From Trichobilharzia szidati (taxonomy: Eukaryota; Platyhelminthes; Trematoda; Strigeidida; Schistosomatidae), in contig OX235273.1 in NCBI GenBank assembly GCA_944472155.2, forward strand, positions 107,406,582 to 107,470,581: a DNA stretch of 64,000 nt, read 5' to 3'. Of the stretch, positions 61,640-64,000 are shown piece by piece. A model generated the notes under the pieces. That model made no database searches. It was given only the letters and a program-made list of their open reading frames with translations, and was not told the origin of the DNA. The position numbers and the translations under genes were made by a program. Position 1 is the first letter of the stretch. Each line of letters starts with the position of its first letter.

Positions 61640-62700
61640 TGAAAATATTGTTTAGAAGGACAACAAAAGCTTCGCAATTAAATCAGGTGTGGCGATGGGG
61701 TCATCACTAAGACCCATTCTAGCTAACATTTTACTTGAGAAACCAGACCTCTGAAAGATGTTATTGATGAACTTGAATTCTATTGTCCGTACATGGATGA
61801 TACATTTTTGATTATGAAAAATGAGAAGGAAGCGAAGAACATCCTGCATGGAGAAATTTAACGAGGTTCATCCTGCAATAAATTTTACTATTGAGAAAGA
61901 AAAAGACTCCAGTGTTTCATTTCTAGACATCCTTATGACCAGAAAAGAGGATGGCACAATAAGAAGAAGTGTATATAGAAAGCCTACATCAACGGGTCAG
62001 TATACTCATTTTTCAGGTTCGTGCCTTTGAAATACAAACGCAATCTAATAAATTGTTTGGTTTACAGAGCAAGAACAATCTGCTCGGATGAATGTCTTCA
62101 TGAGGAACTTAACAATATTTAGTGATTGCTGAGTGAAAACGGTTATTCAGAAAAGTTTATTGATAAGAATATGAATCTAAATTCCGAGCAGTCCAAGGTA
62201 TCAGCAGTTCTTAAAAAAGGCTTTATTCTTACAAATCCAGTTCCTTGGGACAGCAGCAGCGAGATACTGACATAATGCCTTATGAATGTGGTAAAAAGAG
62301 CATTCCCTGCTGCTGAATTACGCTGTGTCTTCAAAGCCACCCCTATTTTGCGTTCGAGAGTAAAAGATAAACTGCCTTATTTAGCCTCTTCATGTATATC
62401 TACCAATTTAACTGCTCCTATGGAGCCAGTTAGTTGCATAGGCCGTACAATAAGGCGTGTTTCTCGTCGGACTTCCGAAGATCACCCTGCGTGGTTAAGT
62501 AGCGCTATTCTATCTGATCTTGTGGGTACAAGCAGAAAACAAGATTGATGTCAACGAGGTGGCTTTCAGAGTCATTCACCGCATACCAACAAATCTTAAC
62601 TTCGCCTTAAGAGTTCATTTACTAAATATTGCTGAGGCTGGCTGTCCAAATGAAGCTAGTTCAGATATTGTCCTTACCTTGGCCATCTAGGTTTGAATGA
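61640..62700 (+). pseudogene. Penelope-like element, RT to endonuclease, decayed
   Basis: The plus strand keeps successive pieces: GVAMGSSLRPILANILLEKP (motif B region, about 61690), YMDD in FYCPYMDDTFLIMKN (motif C, about 61790), and HPAINFTIEKEKDSSVSFLD followed by RRSVYRKPTSTGQYTHFSG (61865-62020). Then come a stretch with ENGYSEKFIDK, SCIGRTIRRVSRRTSED (endonuclease, about 62428), and INVNEVAFRVIHRIP (C-terminus). At least four frameshifts or stops break it. Its motifs start after the point where the copy at 28080-29173 ends, but it belongs to the CSCG-like group. Confidence 0.82.
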
Positions 62701-63279
62701 TCCTTAATTTTTGTAGAAATTTCCCTAATTTTAGTTGATATTCTATTTGCTATTATATCTTTATTATTATTATTATTTTAAATTTAGGCATGTTTAATGA
62801 ACTGTAATTCCGTTGATCTTACTTTACAAATCGATATTATTTAAAAAAACATTAATATTGTTATTGACTACTAATCTAGAATATTCTATGTATATAAAGT
62901 TGTATATATAATTGTAGAGCCAGAGGGGGAGGAATTTATCGAAAAGGATATTCTTGGCTCAATTATTTCGTGTTTTATAAAATGAATTCTGTTACTCCAA
63001 AGAAAATTTCTCTGTATGTAACTTAGACTCTTCCTCAACTAAACAATTCATACATTAGGGTTGTGTTCTCAGTCTTGTCACAGTTAACTACACTTTTCAA
63101 CTTCTCCGGTTCAGTTGACTTTCTAAAATCACCTATTGTACTGTTCACATACTTCATTAGCGCTACAAGGTCAATGAGGTTTAAACACTTGAGTTGCCTG
63201 AAAATCGATCCTGACTTTTTTAATGACAGCATGTCACAAACGTGTTATCAGGAATAGTATATTTGTAATCACGACTTAC
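62701..63279. other. Unassigned intron sequence
   Basis: A (TTA)n run at 62761-62777. The first part may be the 3' end of the Penelope copy. Overlapping open frames at 63035-63257 show no domain. Confidence 0.4.
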
Positions 63280-63428
63280 TTGTATTGGTGCTTCTCCAGC
63301 TTGTGAAGCATCTACAGTAAAGTGTGCTGGTTGTTGGGCTCGTGCACCTCTTGGCTCCAAGCCTGGACCATAACATCGTACACGAGTTGGATCAACAACA
63401 TCACGAATAGGTACTTGGAATGGACTAC
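63280..63428 (-). CDS. Filamin exon (end of repeat 12, start of 13)
   Basis: First filamin exon in the window in transcription order. 149 nt, phase 1 at the start and phase 0 at the end, acceptor TCAATAACAG and donor ACAA/GTAAGT. It encodes [40 protein letters not shown] and SQAGEAPIQ. Recalled vertebrate filamin reads RDVVDPGKVKCSGPGL..VPQTFTVDCSQAGRAPLQV at the same place. The phase-0 end joins VATVDRLG in the exon at 56591-56908. Earlier exons (the actin-binding domain and repeats 1-12) lie to the right of the window. Confidence 0.95.
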
Positions 63429-64000
63429 CTGTTATTGAAAAAGTAATAAGTATACGAGAAAATCAATCCAAGCATTAAAGAAAGTGATGTATAAGTAGTA
63501 TATTTCAGTGGACTATCTGATTTAAGCATAGATTTGAAGGCGCCAAACACATATGCATTCACATAACCCGTAATACGACCTAGTACGACCTATTAGCGAT
63601 GCGAACCTAATCCACTAACGTAAAACTGCTATAATCCTTAATCAAAATGTCGATTCCCAACACCATTACCACAGCAGTGACAACATAAAAGTACCACTGC
63701 CAACATAAAAAGAAGATAAGACAGTTCGTTGATGACAAGAGAGCTTTTAATCACTCAAACAACAGTCAACACAGTTTACGATGATTGTGAATATATGCAT
63801 AGTCTTCGAGTTAAGCTGACGAACTCTAAATTCATTGGTAAGTTTAAACAGTTGGTAACTAATGCCAGTCAGAAATAACAAGGTGATATGAGCCCGTAAT
63901 ACGTGTAAAATAGAGTTATTTTAGGATTATAAGTAAAAATTAGGTAAAATTAGAGGTATAAATTCGTCAGTTATGCACGTGGTACGGTCCACGATTCCCA
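63429..64000. other. Unassigned intron sequence
   Basis: No exon or repeat recognised up to the window edge. Confidence 0.4.

Overview
The window is invertebrate nuclear DNA, most likely from a schistosome-type blood fluke (Schistosomatidae). The reasons are an AT-rich background, very long introns, abundant Penelope-like, RTE-like and CR1-like retroelements, and tRNA-derived short repeats carrying hammerhead-ribozyme-like cores, a combination known from schistosomes. There is no bacterial-style gene organisation, and the species cannot be fixed from sequence alone.

Only one host gene is visible. It is a filamin on the minus strand, and both of its ends lie outside the window. Eleven exons (63280-63428, 56591-56908, 49587-49776, 43162-43406, 40663-40698, 38499-38631, 29223-29492, 21683-21856, 17244-17402, 9932-10135, 5371-5652, in transcription order) have GT/AG borders and compatible phases. 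Together they give 2160 nt, or 720 codons, with no stop. By similarity to vertebrate filamins recalled from memory, they cover the end of Ig repeat 12 to the start of repeat 20, including the hinge between repeats 15 and 16. About 96% of the 58 kb span is intron.

The introns are packed with mobile-element debris. (1) Penelope-like elements (PLEs): one long reverse-transcriptase piece at 28080-29173, a decayed RT-to-endonuclease copy at 61640-62700, and about a dozen GIY-YIG endonuclease or C-terminal tails. Several of these lie between inverted copies of their own ends (703-1785, 6721-7940, 26247-27540, 33011-34003). (2) RTE-like LINE 3' ends with (AAT)n tails, and CR1-like LINE ends with (TTA)n tails. 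(3) LTR elements: an internally deleted copy (59254-60226) and three solo LTRs (26393-26723, 48258-48598, 50131-50428). (4) Four tRNA-derived SINE-like families, here called SINE-A to SINE-D (labels local to this annotation). (5) A terminal-inverted-repeat family carrying degenerate TTAGGG-like runs (8983-9765, 46050-46815, part at 23930-24250).

The most interesting signal is SINE-A. Its copies contain, just after the tRNA-like B box, a segment matching a minimal type I hammerhead ribozyme: a GTACTG/CAGTAC stem I, CTGAAGA, a GTCC/GGAC stem II, GAAA, a 2-bp stem III and a GTC cleavage site. At two places head-to-tail units share the same junction, with a period of about 390 bp. That layout recalls retrozymes and the schistosome Sm-alpha repeat. 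Nested insertions give a relative order of events. A solo LTR cut a PLE (4-bp duplication, with an empty site in the window), SINE-C inserted into a PLE (10-bp duplication), SINE-B inserted into a TIR element and into a CR1-like LINE, and SINE-A inserted into one LTR of a pair.
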